Shown: piece after piece, positions 48,544-57,074 of the stretch
Layout of the letters: each line of letters begins with the position of its first letter
How positions within the stretch are numbered: position 1 is the stretch's first letter
DNA from: Massilia agrisoli
GTDB taxonomy: Bacteria > Pseudomonadota > Gammaproteobacteria > Burkholderiales > Burkholderiaceae_D
NCBI RefSeq assembly: GCF_020831365.1
Contig: NZ_JAJHPV010000013.1
Span: 620,001 to 684,000 of the forward strand
Direction: 5' to 3'
DNA length: 64,000 bases
Program-made: the position numbers and the translations under genes
The notes under the pieces: model-generated
Seen by the model: only the letters and a program-made list of their open reading frames with translations
Told to the model about the DNA's origin: nothing
The model's database searches: none

Positions 48544-50178
48544 ATGATTGATGAATCTTGTTCCTGCTCGATCCTGCTGATCGACGACCAACCTTATGCG
48601 CAGGACTTTATTGGTCATTGTCTTGAGGGATGCTCCGACGTCGCGCTGCGTTACGACTCGCGCGCCGAGTGCGCGGTTGAACTCGCCCGCGAAGTGAACG
48701 CCACCGTGGTGCTGGTCGACCTGCGGATGCCGGGGACCGATGGATTCGACGTCATTACCCTGCTGCGCGCTAATCCCGATACCGAACACCTGCCAGTAAT
48801 CCTGCTGTCTTCCGAAGAGGATGCCGACATCAAGGCGAAAGCCTTTGCCACCGGGGCCAATGACTACCTGGTCAAGTGGCCCGACCCGCGCGAGCTGATG
48901 GCGCGCGTGCGCTATCACAGCGCTGCGTTCATCGCGCGCCGCCAGCGCGACGAAGCCTTCGTCTCGCTGCGCCGCAGCCAGGAGGAGCTGGCCGCCAGCC
49001 AGTCCGCGCTGCACCAGGCCCAGAAGATGGAAGCGATCGGCCAGCTGACCGGCGGCGTCGCCCATGACTTCAACAACGTCTTGCAGATCATCGGCGGTAA
49101 CCTGCAGCTGCTAAAGCTGCTGGGCGGCGTCAGCGAAAACGCGCGCGCGCGCATCGACATTGCCCTCGCTGGCGTGGAACGCGGCGCCAAGCTGTCGGCG
49201 CACTTGCTGGCGTTCGCGCGGCGCCAGCCGCTGCAAGCGGTAGTGGTCAATCCGGGCTCGGTTTTGAACGGCATGGACGAGATGATGCGGCGCGTGCTCG
49301 GCCCGCGCTCGAACATCGTCACCGATATCCAGACCGGCTTGTGGAGCACCACGGTCGATCCGAGCCAGCTGACCAATGTGATCCTGAACCTGGCCATCAA
49401 TGCGCGCGACGCCATGATCGACGGCGGCACCCTGACCATCCGCGCCGCCAACCTCTGCGCCGGGTCGCCCGAGCTGTCCGAGGTAGGCAATGCCGATTAC
49501 GTGATGATCGAAGTGTCCGACACCGGCCGCGGCATGCCGCCGGGCGTGCTGCAGCGCGCCTTTGAACCTTTCTTCACCACCAAGCCGACCGGCCAGGGCA
49601 CCGGCCTCGGGCTGTCGATGGCGTATGGCTTCGTCAAGCAATCGGGCGGCGAGATCCTGCTCAAGAGCGAGCCAGGGGAGGGCACCAGCGTGAAGATTTT
49701 CCTGCTCAAGAGCGCGACCGAGCCGGTGCTTGACGAGGAGTGCCCGCCGGCGCCGCTGGTCGGCGGCGTCGAGACGATCCTGGTGGTGGAGGACGAAGCG
49801 GACGTACGCAACAGCACCTTCGAACTGCTGTCCGCGCTTGGCTACCAGGTGCTGCAGGCGGAGGACGCCGAAAGCGCGATCGCGCTGGTTGATGCGGGCG
49901 CGCAGGTGGACCTGGTGTTCTCCGACGTGATCATGCCGGGCAAGGTCAGTGCGCTGGAAATGGGCGAAGCGGTGCTGGCGCGCTTGCCGCGCGCGCAGGT
50001 GCTGTTCACATCAGGCTATGCGGAAGGCGTGCTGACGCACGAAGGCAAGCTCGATCCGGGCGTGAACCTGCTGCAGAAGCCTTACAGCGCCGATGTGCTG
50101 AGTTCACGCATCCGCCACTTGCTGCGCCGTCGCAGGCAGCAGTTTGCGGCCGCGGACCAGCCTTCCAGCCCCGCTTAA
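48544..50178 (+). CDS. REC-HisKA-HATPase-REC hybrid kinase
   Basis: A soluble 544-residue protein. Its input is itself a receiver domain (Asp59 in VVLVDLRMPGTDG; Lys in YLVKW), so it is probably activated by another kinase. The kinase core has His174 in GGVAHDFNNVL, N box NLAINARDAM and GTGLGLSMAYGFVKQSGG. The C-terminal receiver has Asp461 in LVFSDVIMPG. The core is strikingly like that of the CHASE kinase at 35870, including FARRQPLQ and NVLxxIGGN. Its stop codon overlaps the stop of the convergent phytochrome response regulator. Confidence 0.92.
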   Translation: MIDESCSCSILLIDDQPYAQDFIGHCLEGCSDVALRYDSRAECAVELAREVNATVVLVDLRMPGTDGFDVITLLRANPDTEHLPVILLSSEEDADIKAKAFATGANDYLVKWPDPRELMARVRYHSAAFIARRQRDEAFVSLRRSQEELAASQSALHQAQKMEAIGQLTGGVAHDFNNVLQIIGGNLQLLKLLGGVSENARARIDIALAGVERGAKLSAHLLAFARRQPLQAVVVNPGSVLNGMDEMMRRVLGPRSNIVTDIQTGLWSTTVDPSQLTNVILNLAINARDAMIDGGTLTIRAANLCAGSPELSEVGNADYVMIEVSDTGRGMPPGVLQRAFEPFFTTKPTGQGTGLGLSMAYGFVKQSGGEILLKSEPGEGTSVKIFLLKSATEPVLDEECPPAPLVGGVETILVVEDEADVRNSTFELLSALGYQVLQAEDAESAIALVDAGAQVDLVFSDVIMPGKVSALEMGEAVLARLPRAQVLFTSGYAEGVLTHEGKLDPGVNLLQKPYSADVLSSRIRHLLRRRRQQFAAADQPSSPA

Positions 50179-50633
50179 TCGCGCGGCTTGGTGTAGCGGT
50201 AGGAGCCAGGAGGCGGTTCGTTGAGCACCGCCCAGAAGATGCCCAGGTCCGCGATCGCGCGGACAAATTCGGTAAAGTCGACCGGCTTGACGACATATGC
50301 GTTCACGCCCAGCTCATAGCTGCGCAGCAGGTCCTGCTCCTCTTTCGACGAAGTCAGCATGACCACTGGCGTGCTTTTCAGGCCGGCGGTGGTGCGGATC
50401 TCGCGCAGCACTTCAAGGCCGTCGACCTTCGGCAGCTTGAGGTCGAGCAGCACGACGGCCGGGTTGCCAGCCTGGCGCTTGGCGTATTCGCCGCGGCACA
50501 TCAGGTAGTCGAGGGCGTCGGCGCCGTCGCGCACAATAATCACTTCATTGGCCAACTGGCTTTTTTCAAGCGCAATCAGCGTCAGTTCGAGGTCGTTCGG
50601 ATTGTCTTCGACCAGAAGGATGGGCTTTAACAT
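50175..50633 (-). CDS. Single-domain response regulator (Rcp1-like phytochrome partner)
   Basis: A 152-residue receiver-only protein. ILLVEDNPNDLELTLIAL is the Rcp1-type N-terminus, with the phospho-acceptor Asp64 in VVLLDLKLPKVDG, plus TSSKEE and VVKPVDF. Such regulators are partners of phytochrome kinases. It lies 9 bases after the phytochrome gene and is surely co-transcribed with it. Confidence 0.93.
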   Translation of the reverse strand: MLKPILLVEDNPNDLELTLIALEKSQLANEVIIVRDGADALDYLMCRGEYAKRQAGNPAVVLLDLKLPKVDGLEVLREIRTTAGLKSTPVVMLTSSKEEQDLLRSYELGVNAYVVKPVDFTEFVRAIADLGIFWAVLNEPPPGSYRYTKPRD

Positions 50634-50642
50634 GGTCTTGCC

Positions 50643-52889
50643 TTAAACAGGTAGTTCTTTAGGAATGCTGAACGAGAAAGTGGCGCCTTCGCCGGGTATC
50701 GAATTTGCCCACACACGGCCGCCGTGGCGCTCGACGATGCGGCGCACGTTGGCCAGGCCGATGCCGGTTCCCTGGAAGTCCTCCATGCGGTGCAGGCGCT
50801 GGAACACGCCGAACAGCTTGTGAACGTACTCCATGTTGAATCCTGCGCCGTTGTCGGCGACGTGGAACACGTTCTCGTGTTCGTGGCGCTCGGCGCTGAT
50901 GCGGATCACCGCGCTGTCCTTCTGGCTGGTGAACTTCACCGCGTTGGCCATCAGGTTGTACAGCGCAAGCTGGATGAAGGTCGCGTCGGCGCGCACTTCG
51001 GGCAGGTCTTCGACTTCCCAGCGCACGTCGCGGCCGCGCGTATCGCCCGCGAGCTTCTCGATGCAGCCGCGTACCAGCTCGTTCATGCTGATGTTGGTTG
51101 GCCGCAGCGCCGCGCGGCCCATTTGCGAGAAGCTCAGCAGGTCGTCGACCAGCTTGCCCGCCAGGCGTGCCGATTCCTTGATGTTCTTCAGGAAGCGGTG
51201 GCGCTTTTCGACGTCGTCGTTGCCGGCCGATTCAAGCAGCAGGTCGGAGAAGCCGACGATGTGGCGCAGCGGCGCGCGCAGGTCGTGCGATACCGAGTAC
51301 GAAAACGCTTCGAGTTCCTTGTTTGCGCGGCCAAGCTCTTCGGCCAGTTCGGCCATCTGCTCGGCACGTTCGAGCGCAATGCCCAGCAGGGCGGTACGAA
51401 ATTCCAGCGCCAGTTCCAGTTCGCCGTTATGCCATGGGATGCTGGTGCCGTGGATCGTCTCGCGCCAGGTTGAAAAACTGGTGCGCGGCGTCAGTTGGCC
51501 GAGCGGGCCGGCGCCTTCTTTCGCATGCGGGTTGCCGGCCCAGTCGATGGTGTGGATCACCTCGGGCCTGAACCAGATCAGATAGTGCTTGTGGATGCGC
51601 GAGATCGGCAGCGCAAGGATGCCGCTGGCGTTGCGCGTCATCTGTGCGCCGTGGGCGTACACTTTGGACAGCTGGTCGGTGTGGAAAATGTCGCCGTGCG
51701 CCTTGGTCGACAGCCAGCCAACCAGCTCGCGGATTTGGGCGTCCGGCGGCGTATCGCCGTACGTCAGCAAGTGCTCGTCGACGATGATCGCCACGCCGCC
51801 CGCGCGTTCGAACTTGAGCAGGGCAGGGAACACGCTGCTCATGTTGTCGATGAAGTTGGCGCCCTGTGTCAGGCCGCCCAGCATCGATACCATGATGCGG
51901 CGCAGGTCGAGCCGGAACTCGAGTTCGTTGGCGTCCTCGCGCGATTCGATCGACAGCGCCAGGATCTGGCCCAGCTGCTCGCAGGCGGTGCGCTGTTCGA
52001 AGGCCACCGGGCAGGGCGTCTCGTTATGGCAGGAGATCAGTCCCCACAGCTTGCCCTTGACGACCAGCGACACCGACATCGACGCCAGCGTGTTCATGTT
52101 GCGCATGTACTGCAGGTGGACCGGCGACACGCTGCGCAGTGCCGCAAACGACAGGTCGTTGGGGGCGCCAGTGACCGGGTTAAGCGCCGGGACAAGCCGC
52201 GCCGGCGTGTAGTTGGCGTCATGGATCAGGCGGATGCGGTTGAGCGTATAGAGCTCGCGGGCCTGGCGCGGAATGTCGGTTGCCGGGAAGCGCTGGCCAA
52301 AGTACGAGTGGTAGCCGTCGGCCAGGCTCTCCGCGATCACGTGGCCGTGGCCGTCGTGGTCGAAGTGATAGACCATCACGCGGCCGTAGCCGGTCACTGC
52401 GCGGATTTCGTCGGCGGCAAGGGCGCTCATCGCTTCGGTGGTATTGGTGTCGTTCAGCTTGAGCAGGAACTCGCCAACCAGCGGGTAGAGGTTGCGGAAG
52501 TCGGCCGACGCGCGCCGTTCGACGCTTTCGAATTCGAGCATCAGCACACTGTCATAGCGGTGCGCCAGCACGTCGAAATAGCATGCGTTGTGGATGCAGA
52601 CGGTACCAAGGTACAGCGGGCGTTCGGCGATGCGGGTGGCGCCAAGCTCGGTCGCCAGCAGCGTGGCTGCCGCATCGCCGATCACGCGCGCCAGTGGCTG
52701 GCCTAGCGCGCCAGTGGGGGCGATGCCGACATGCTGCTCCAGGTTCTCGCTCGCCTGCAGCACGACCAGGTCGCCTGCCAGCGTCAGCGCGAAACCGTGC
52801 GGCTGGATGCTGCCCGGAGTGCGGATGGGTTCCCTGTCGCATGTGGACAGGTCGTAAGCGTTCGTTTCTGAAGTTGCGGCCAGGGTCAT
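50643..52889 (-). CDS. bphP: Bacteriophytochrome histidine kinase
   Basis: A 748-residue red/far-red light sensor kinase. The start at 52889 (MTLAATSETNAYDL) places the biliverdin-binding Cys17 in CDREPIRTPGSIQPHG, as in other bacterial phytochromes. PAS, GAF (DHDGHGHVIAESLADGYHSY, FPATDIPRQARELYTLNRIR, RSVSPVHLQYMRNM) and PHY (GLISCHNETPCPVAFEQRTA) domains are in order. HisKA has His535 in YSVSHDLRAPLRHIVGFSD. The HATPase ends the protein. No heme oxygenase (bphO) gene is nearby, so biliverdin must come from elsewhere. Confidence 0.95.
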   Translation of the reverse strand: MTLAATSETNAYDLSTCDREPIRTPGSIQPHGFALTLAGDLVVLQASENLEQHVGIAPTGALGQPLARVIGDAAATLLATELGATRIAERPLYLGTVCIHNACYFDVLAHRYDSVLMLEFESVERRASADFRNLYPLVGEFLLKLNDTNTTEAMSALAADEIRAVTGYGRVMVYHFDHDGHGHVIAESLADGYHSYFGQRFPATDIPRQARELYTLNRIRLIHDANYTPARLVPALNPVTGAPNDLSFAALRSVSPVHLQYMRNMNTLASMSVSLVVKGKLWGLISCHNETPCPVAFEQRTACEQLGQILALSIESREDANELEFRLDLRRIMVSMLGGLTQGANFIDNMSSVFPALLKFERAGGVAIIVDEHLLTYGDTPPDAQIRELVGWLSTKAHGDIFHTDQLSKVYAHGAQMTRNASGILALPISRIHKHYLIWFRPEVIHTIDWAGNPHAKEGAGPLGQLTPRTSFSTWRETIHGTSIPWHNGELELALEFRTALLGIALERAEQMAELAEELGRANKELEAFSYSVSHDLRAPLRHIVGFSDLLLESAGNDDVEKRHRFLKNIKESARLAGKLVDDLLSFSQMGRAALRPTNISMNELVRGCIEKLAGDTRGRDVRWEVEDLPEVRADATFIQLALYNLMANAVKFTSQKDSAVIRISAERHEHENVFHVADNGAGFNMEYVHKLFGVFQRLHRMEDFQGTGIGLANVRRIVERHGGRVWANSIPGEGATFSFSIPKELPV

Positions 52890-53020
52890 GTCGGTGAGGG
52901 AAGCACGTCGCGCGTCCGAAATGCAAAATTGCGGAAAGTGGATTTTACTTGAAAGCTCTGGCATTGACGCAAGTTTGCAATCCGTATCACGTTGATTTTC
53001 CTGATATTGCGCGGGGTGGT

Positions 53021-53062
53021 TGCCAAATTGGCAGCAGCAAGGAGTGTAATGTTTCCAATTGG
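53021..53062. promoter_or_regulatory. Two CCAA/TTGG palindromes three helical turns apart
   Basis: TGCCAAATTGGCA (53021-53033) and CCAATTGG (53055-53062) have centres about 31 bases apart. A further CCAATTGG sits at 55540 next to the hydrolase start. They may be operators for one regulator, but the motif is short. Confidence 0.35.
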
Positions 53063-53083
53063 TTAATACCCGCATGATTTGCC

Positions 53084-53396
53084 CATGGCGACGTGCGCGC
53101 CGCTTGCGGCCAGCAGTGCGGACGCCTATGTCGTGTCGGCGTTCGACAAGCCCAACGTGCTGCTCGCGCTGCGCGCCGGCGCCGTGGTCGAGGCCGAGCG
53201 TTTCGGGTATGCTTTCAGGCCCGGCCAGGCAATGCTGGCGCTGTACGTCGACGAGCCCGCGCGCTTTATTGACGCAGTCGGCGCCGCCATTGCGGCCAGC
53301 TTCCGAGATACGCCTGAACCATGCCGCTGCACCTGCACACACCGTTATTCGAATCGGGCGCGATGTCCGCCCGCGATGGCCAGTCGGTCTGGCTGA
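53084..53396 (+). CDS. Hypothetical small protein, overlapping the next gene
   Basis: I do not recognise this reading frame. From the ATG at 53084 it encodes 103 residues; the first 75 (DAYVVSAFDKPNVLLALRAG, GQAMLALYVDEPARFIDAVG) look like genuine protein with normal codon use. The last 25 lie inside the following gene in another frame and look like shadow. The original stop may have been lost, or this may be a frame without function. Confidence 0.35.
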
Positions 53397-54244
53397 AAAT
53401 GGAGGCCATGCAGCCGCCCGGCTCATTCAAGATCCGCGGTATCGGCTTTGCATGCGAAGAGTATGTCCGGCGCGGCGCCACGCGCTTTATCTCGTCGTCC
53501 GGCGGGAACGCCGGCATCGCCGCCGCTTATGCGGGGCGCAGGCTGGGTGTGCCGGTGGTGGTGGTCGTACCCGAGACCACGACCGAACGCGCGAAGGAGT
53601 TGATCGCCCGCGAGAATGCGCAGGTGATCGTGCATGGCGCCTCATTCCAGGAAGCGAACGCGCTGGCGCAGTCGATGGTCACTGGTACTGACGCATTCAT
53701 CCATCCGTTTGACGACCCGCTCCTTTGGCAGGGGCATGCCAGCATGATCGACGAAGTAGCTGCGGCGCGCTTCAAGCCCGATGCGGTGCTGCTGTCGGTA
53801 GGCGGCGGCGGACTGCTGTGCGGCGTGGTCGAAGGCCTGCGCCGCAATGGCTGGAGCGATGTGCCGGTGGTGGCGGTGGAGACAGTGGGCGCCGATTCGT
53901 TTGCCCAGTCGCTGGCGGCGGGCGAACGCATCGAGCTGCCCGGCATTTCGAGCATCGCAACCTCACTTGGCGCGCGCAGGGTGGCCGAACAAGCCTTCGC
54001 GCTGGCGCAGCAGCACCCGTTGCGCAGCGTTGTGGTGTCGGATGCCGAGGCGGTGCAGGCCTGCCTCAGGTTCATGGATGATCACCGGGTGGTGGTGGAG
54101 CCGGCATGCGGCGCCTCGCTGGCGGTGGCGTATGACGCGGCAAGGTCGCTGGGCCAGTACAGCAAGGTGCTGGTCATCGTGTGTGGCGGCGTGACCGCAA
54201 CCGTGCAGCAGCTGCAAAAGTGGGGCGAAGTATTCGGCGGATAG
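53321..54244 (+). CDS. Serine/threonine dehydratase-like PLP enzyme
   Basis: Fold-type II PLP protein of 307 residues. The lysine motif MQPPGSFKIRG, the substrate loop SSSGGNAGIAAAYAGRRLG and the phosphate-binding glycine loop SVGGGGLLCGV are intact. The C-terminal CGGV resembles L-serine/threonine ammonia-lyases lacking the regulatory ACT domain. It most likely converts Ser or Thr to the 2-oxoacid and ammonia. It is convergent with the hydrolase gene. Confidence 0.87.
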   Translation: MPLHLHTPLFESGAMSARDGQSVWLKMEAMQPPGSFKIRGIGFACEEYVRRGATRFISSSGGNAGIAAAYAGRRLGVPVVVVVPETTTERAKELIARENAQVIVHGASFQEANALAQSMVTGTDAFIHPFDDPLLWQGHASMIDEVAAARFKPDAVLLSVGGGGLLCGVVEGLRRNGWSDVPVVAVETVGADSFAQSLAAGERIELPGISSIATSLGARRVAEQAFALAQQHPLRSVVVSDAEAVQACLRFMDDHRVVVEPACGASLAVAYDAARSLGQYSKVLVIVCGGVTATVQQLQKWGEVFGG

Positions 54245-54263
54245 CAGCCGCCGGCTTGGCAGC

Positions 54264-55532
54264 TTACTGCGGCCCCTGGTCGTCGGCGTCGCCAATCCCG
54301 GCGCCGCCGGTCGCCGTTGACGCCAGCTGCCCGCCATCGATCCCGCCTGGCGGCACACGCGGCCCTTGCCACACCACGTAATCATCCACTGAATACAGCT
54401 TGCAATCCTGGCCGCTGGTCTTGGCGCAAGTGGCCAGCGCGCGCTTCTCGGGCGCCTCGCCTTCCTCGGCCCAGCACCACGCGCCGTTGGAAGATACCGC
54501 AAACGCGCGCGGCGTCATCTTGCCCAGGTACTCGCGATACGCTGCGCGTCCCGCCTCCGTCAGGTAGGGAACAGCTTCGATATCATCGACCGCCGCATAG
54601 TCGGTCTTCGGCACCGTTGGCGCGTCGAGGATGCTGAATACTTCCTCGGTCGGCATGCCGATCTCCTGCAGGAAGCGCTCGGTATCGGGCCACCATACTT
54701 TTTCACCATCGCGGCTGGCGATCATTCCGTGCGAATCGCGCTTGAAGGGGCCGAAGGCGATCAGGCGCGCCTGTCCGCCGGAACGCACGAACGCGTCATG
54801 CATGCGCGCCGCCAGGTTTGGCCCGAACAGCGAATCGTTAAAGCCATACATCCACAGGCTGGCGATCTTGTTGTTGGCGCCGTAGTTGGCGAAGGCATTG
54901 ACCAGTTCCGCGCGCCAGTCGCAGCCGGCGCCGTCGTCGCGCAGGCCGCCGGCGATGTTGATCAGCCCGCGCACGCCGTCGATGGCTTCGGTCCCCAGCG
55001 CCACGGTCGCCAGCCCGCCGTAGGACTGGCCCGCCACCACGATGCGTTCGTCGTCGATCCACTTCTGCGTGCGCGCGTAGGCGATGGCCGCCTTGATGTC
55101 GTTGGCCTGGCCGTAGCCGTTGGCGCGCATGTCGCAGCCATGGTCGACATAGCCGCCGGTGGAATTGGAGAAGCCGCGCCGCATCGGCACCATCACGGCG
55201 TAGCCGCGCTTGACGAAGGCCGTGGCCATGAAGATGAAGCGGTCGCGCGCCTGGTTGCGCGGGTCGCCCGGGTCCTTGCCGTGGTTGATGATCAACAGCG
55301 GGAACGGACCATCGCCGTTGGGACGGAACACCGTGGTCTGCAGCAGCGCCTCGCCCTGCGGTCCGGCCGGCACCATGATGACCTGCTCATTAAGGCGGTA
55401 ATCCAGCGGAAGCTCTTGCTCGATTGCTAAAAGCGGCGTCAGCGCGAAGCATGTGACGGCGACTGTTGCAAGCCTGCGTGCGGCGTGACGAAAACGAAGC
55501 GTGGCGGTAACGATCTCAGGCTCCCGGTGCAT
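54264..55532 (-). CDS. Secreted alpha/beta hydrolase (dienelactone/dipeptidyl-peptidase-like)
   Basis: A 422-residue exported hydrolase. A signal-like segment (LATVAVTCFALTPLLA) precedes the core. The strand LLIINHGKDPGDPR leads to the nucleophile elbow VAGQSYGGLATVALG, and an Asp/His pair is suggested by MYGFNDSLF and KRDSHGMI. The large DUF-like C-terminal region has several Cys (WCW, ATCAK, DCKLYS) that could form disulfides. The start has no Shine-Dalgarno sequence and could lie elsewhere. The substrate is unknown. Confidence 0.75.
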   Translation of the reverse strand: MHREPEIVTATLRFRHAARRLATVAVTCFALTPLLAIEQELPLDYRLNEQVIMVPAGPQGEALLQTTVFRPNGDGPFPLLIINHGKDPGDPRNQARDRFIFMATAFVKRGYAVMVPMRRGFSNSTGGYVDHGCDMRANGYGQANDIKAAIAYARTQKWIDDERIVVAGQSYGGLATVALGTEAIDGVRGLINIAGGLRDDGAGCDWRAELVNAFANYGANNKIASLWMYGFNDSLFGPNLAARMHDAFVRSGGQARLIAFGPFKRDSHGMIASRDGEKVWWPDTERFLQEIGMPTEEVFSILDAPTVPKTDYAAVDDIEAVPYLTEAGRAAYREYLGKMTPRAFAVSSNGAWCWAEEGEAPEKRALATCAKTSGQDCKLYSVDDYVVWQGPRVPPGGIDGGQLASTATGGAGIGDADDQGPQ

Positions 55533-55760
55533 TGGATTGCCAATTGGAATGTAATGATTCTAGGCATGCGATTTTCCCGGAGCAATACACGATTGATAAT
55601 TTCAGGCACGGATTTCCGATATTTTTCGAATTGACGGCGAATTGTTGCGACCCTGGCAGTGCTCGTCTGGCAACGCTGCAAACGAGGCAACGCGGCGCGC
55701 CGCACGGCGTGTTTCTTCTACACTTGGCAAACGACCAAGGCGTGCCAAAGGAGAGGGATC

Positions 55761-56345
55761 ATGATCAGGATTGGAGTGATTGTCGGAAGCACACGGCCTG
55801 GCCGGAAGGCGCTGGACGTTGCGAAGTGGGTGATGGAAATTGCCACCCTGCGCAACGATGCCGCCTACGAACTGGTCGACATCCAGGATTTCAACCTGCC
55901 CCTGCTCGACGAGCCGGTGCCGCCTTCCATGGGCCAGTATTCCAAGCCGCATACCAAGGTATGGGCGGAAAAAATTGCGTCTTACGATGGCTTCGTCTTT
56001 GTCACGCCGGAGTACAACCACGGCATTTCCGGCGCGCTGAAAAACGCGATCGACTTCCTGTTTGCCGAGTGGAACAACAAGGCCGCAGGCTTTGTCGGCT
56101 ACGGCAGCGCGGGCGGGGTGCGGGCGGTCGAAAGCCTGAGACTGGTCATGGGCGAGATCAAGATTGCGGACGTGCGCTCGCAGGTGATGCTGTCGCTGTT
56201 TTCAGACTTCGAAAACTACACCACCTTCAAGCCCGGCGCGCACCACGAGAAGTCGGTAACGGCGATGCTCGATGAAGTCGTTTCGTGGAGCGGCGCGCTG
56301 AAAACCGTCAGGGAACGGCAGGAAGCTGGCGCACAGGGCGGTTGA
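55761..56345 (+). CDS. NADPH-dependent FMN reductase
   Basis: Flavodoxin-fold reductase of 194 residues. The phosphate loop VIVGSTRPGRKALDVA, the family motif FVTPEYNHGISGALKNAIDF and the GYGSAGGVRAVE stretch are all typical of the NADPH-dependent FMN/chromate/azo reductase family. An AAGGAGAGG ribosome-binding site sets the start at 55761. It stands alone with a 230-base upstream gap in which no other gene is seen. Confidence 0.92.
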   Translation: MIRIGVIVGSTRPGRKALDVAKWVMEIATLRNDAAYELVDIQDFNLPLLDEPVPPSMGQYSKPHTKVWAEKIASYDGFVFVTPEYNHGISGALKNAIDFLFAEWNNKAAGFVGYGSAGGVRAVESLRLVMGEIKIADVRSQVMLSLFSDFENYTTFKPGAHHEKSVTAMLDEVVSWSGALKTVRERQEAGAQGG

Positions 56346-56392
56346 TATAATCCGGGCACCTGCCACGCCGGCGGACATGCCGGCCCACACCA

Positions 56393-57019
56393 ATGCCCGA
56401 TATTACCCCGACCAAACGCCAGATGTGCCCGGCCTGCCTGCGGCCTGCAAGAACCTGTATCTGCCAGCTGGCTGCGCCGGTTGCCTCCCGCGTTGAGGTG
56501 CTCATCCTCCAGCACCCGCTGGAGGTGGCCAATGCCAAGGGAAGCGCGCGCCTGCTGCACCTGAGCTTGCCCGGGAGCGCGATGGCGACCGGCGAGGTGT
56601 TCGATGCCGCTGCGCTGCGCGCGCTTTTACACGGCGGCGGCAGGCAGCCTGTGCTGCTCTATCCCAACCTGCCCGGCGAGCGTTCGCTTGGCATGGCGCC
56701 GCCGCCTTCGTTCGACACGGTGCGCCACCTCGACCCCGCGCGGCTGCGCCTGGTGGTGCTCGACGGCACCTGGCGCAAGAGCCGCAAGATGCTGTACCTG
56801 AACCGTCCGCTGCAGGAGATTCCCCGCCTTCCGCTTACCCAGGCGCCGCCGTCGCTGTACCGCATCCGCAAGGCGCACGCGCCCGACCAGCTGTCGACGC
56901 TGGAAGCGGCCGCTTACGCCCTGATGCAAATCGAAGGCAATGTTGAACATTTCCAGCCGATCCTGGACGGTTTCGACGCCTTTGTGGACCGATACGCCAC
57001 ACTCTCCGCGCACGCTTGA
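56393..57019 (+). CDS. DTW-domain tRNA-uridine aminocarboxypropyltransferase
   Basis: SPOUT-like enzyme that adds the 3-amino-3-carboxypropyl group from SAM to a tRNA uridine (acp3U). The N-terminal cysteine cluster MCPACLRPARTCICQL, the core ILQHPLEVANAKGSARLL and the catalytic DTW motif (LDGTWRKSRKML) are present, plus PSLYRIRKAHAPDQLSTLEA. The length is 208 residues. E. coli has two DTW proteins (TapT and TuaA), and which one this matches cannot be said. Confidence 0.9.
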   Translation: MPDITPTKRQMCPACLRPARTCICQLAAPVASRVEVLILQHPLEVANAKGSARLLHLSLPGSAMATGEVFDAAALRALLHGGGRQPVLLYPNLPGERSLGMAPPPSFDTVRHLDPARLRLVVLDGTWRKSRKMLYLNRPLQEIPRLPLTQAPPSLYRIRKAHAPDQLSTLEAAAYALMQIEGNVEHFQPILDGFDAFVDRYATLSAHA

Positions 57020-57061
57020 ATACACATTGGCACAGGCGTAGAATACTGTATGAATGTACAG
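57016..57061 (+). promoter_or_regulatory. Promoter with a perfect LexA (SOS) box
   Basis: A promoter TTGAAT (57016-57021), 17-base spacer, TAGAAT (57039-57044) is followed directly by CTGTATGAATGTACAG (57046-57061), a perfect CTGT-N8-ACAG LexA site flanked by TA on both sides (8-bp perfect arms ATACTGTA/TACAGTAT). LexA bound here would block transcription of the radical SAM gene. Confidence 0.85.
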
Positions 57062-57074
57062 TATCGAGGTTTCG

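Noticed and set aside
52890-53426. N-terminal extension of the phytochrome (179 extra codons)
   Set aside because: The extra frame has no domain and crosses a promoter region; the chromophore cysteine is at the usual place when the start is 52889.
57054-57074. ATG at 57054 as the start of the radical SAM gene
   Set aside because: It lies inside the LexA box and at the expected transcription start; the ATG at 57075 has a GAGG site.
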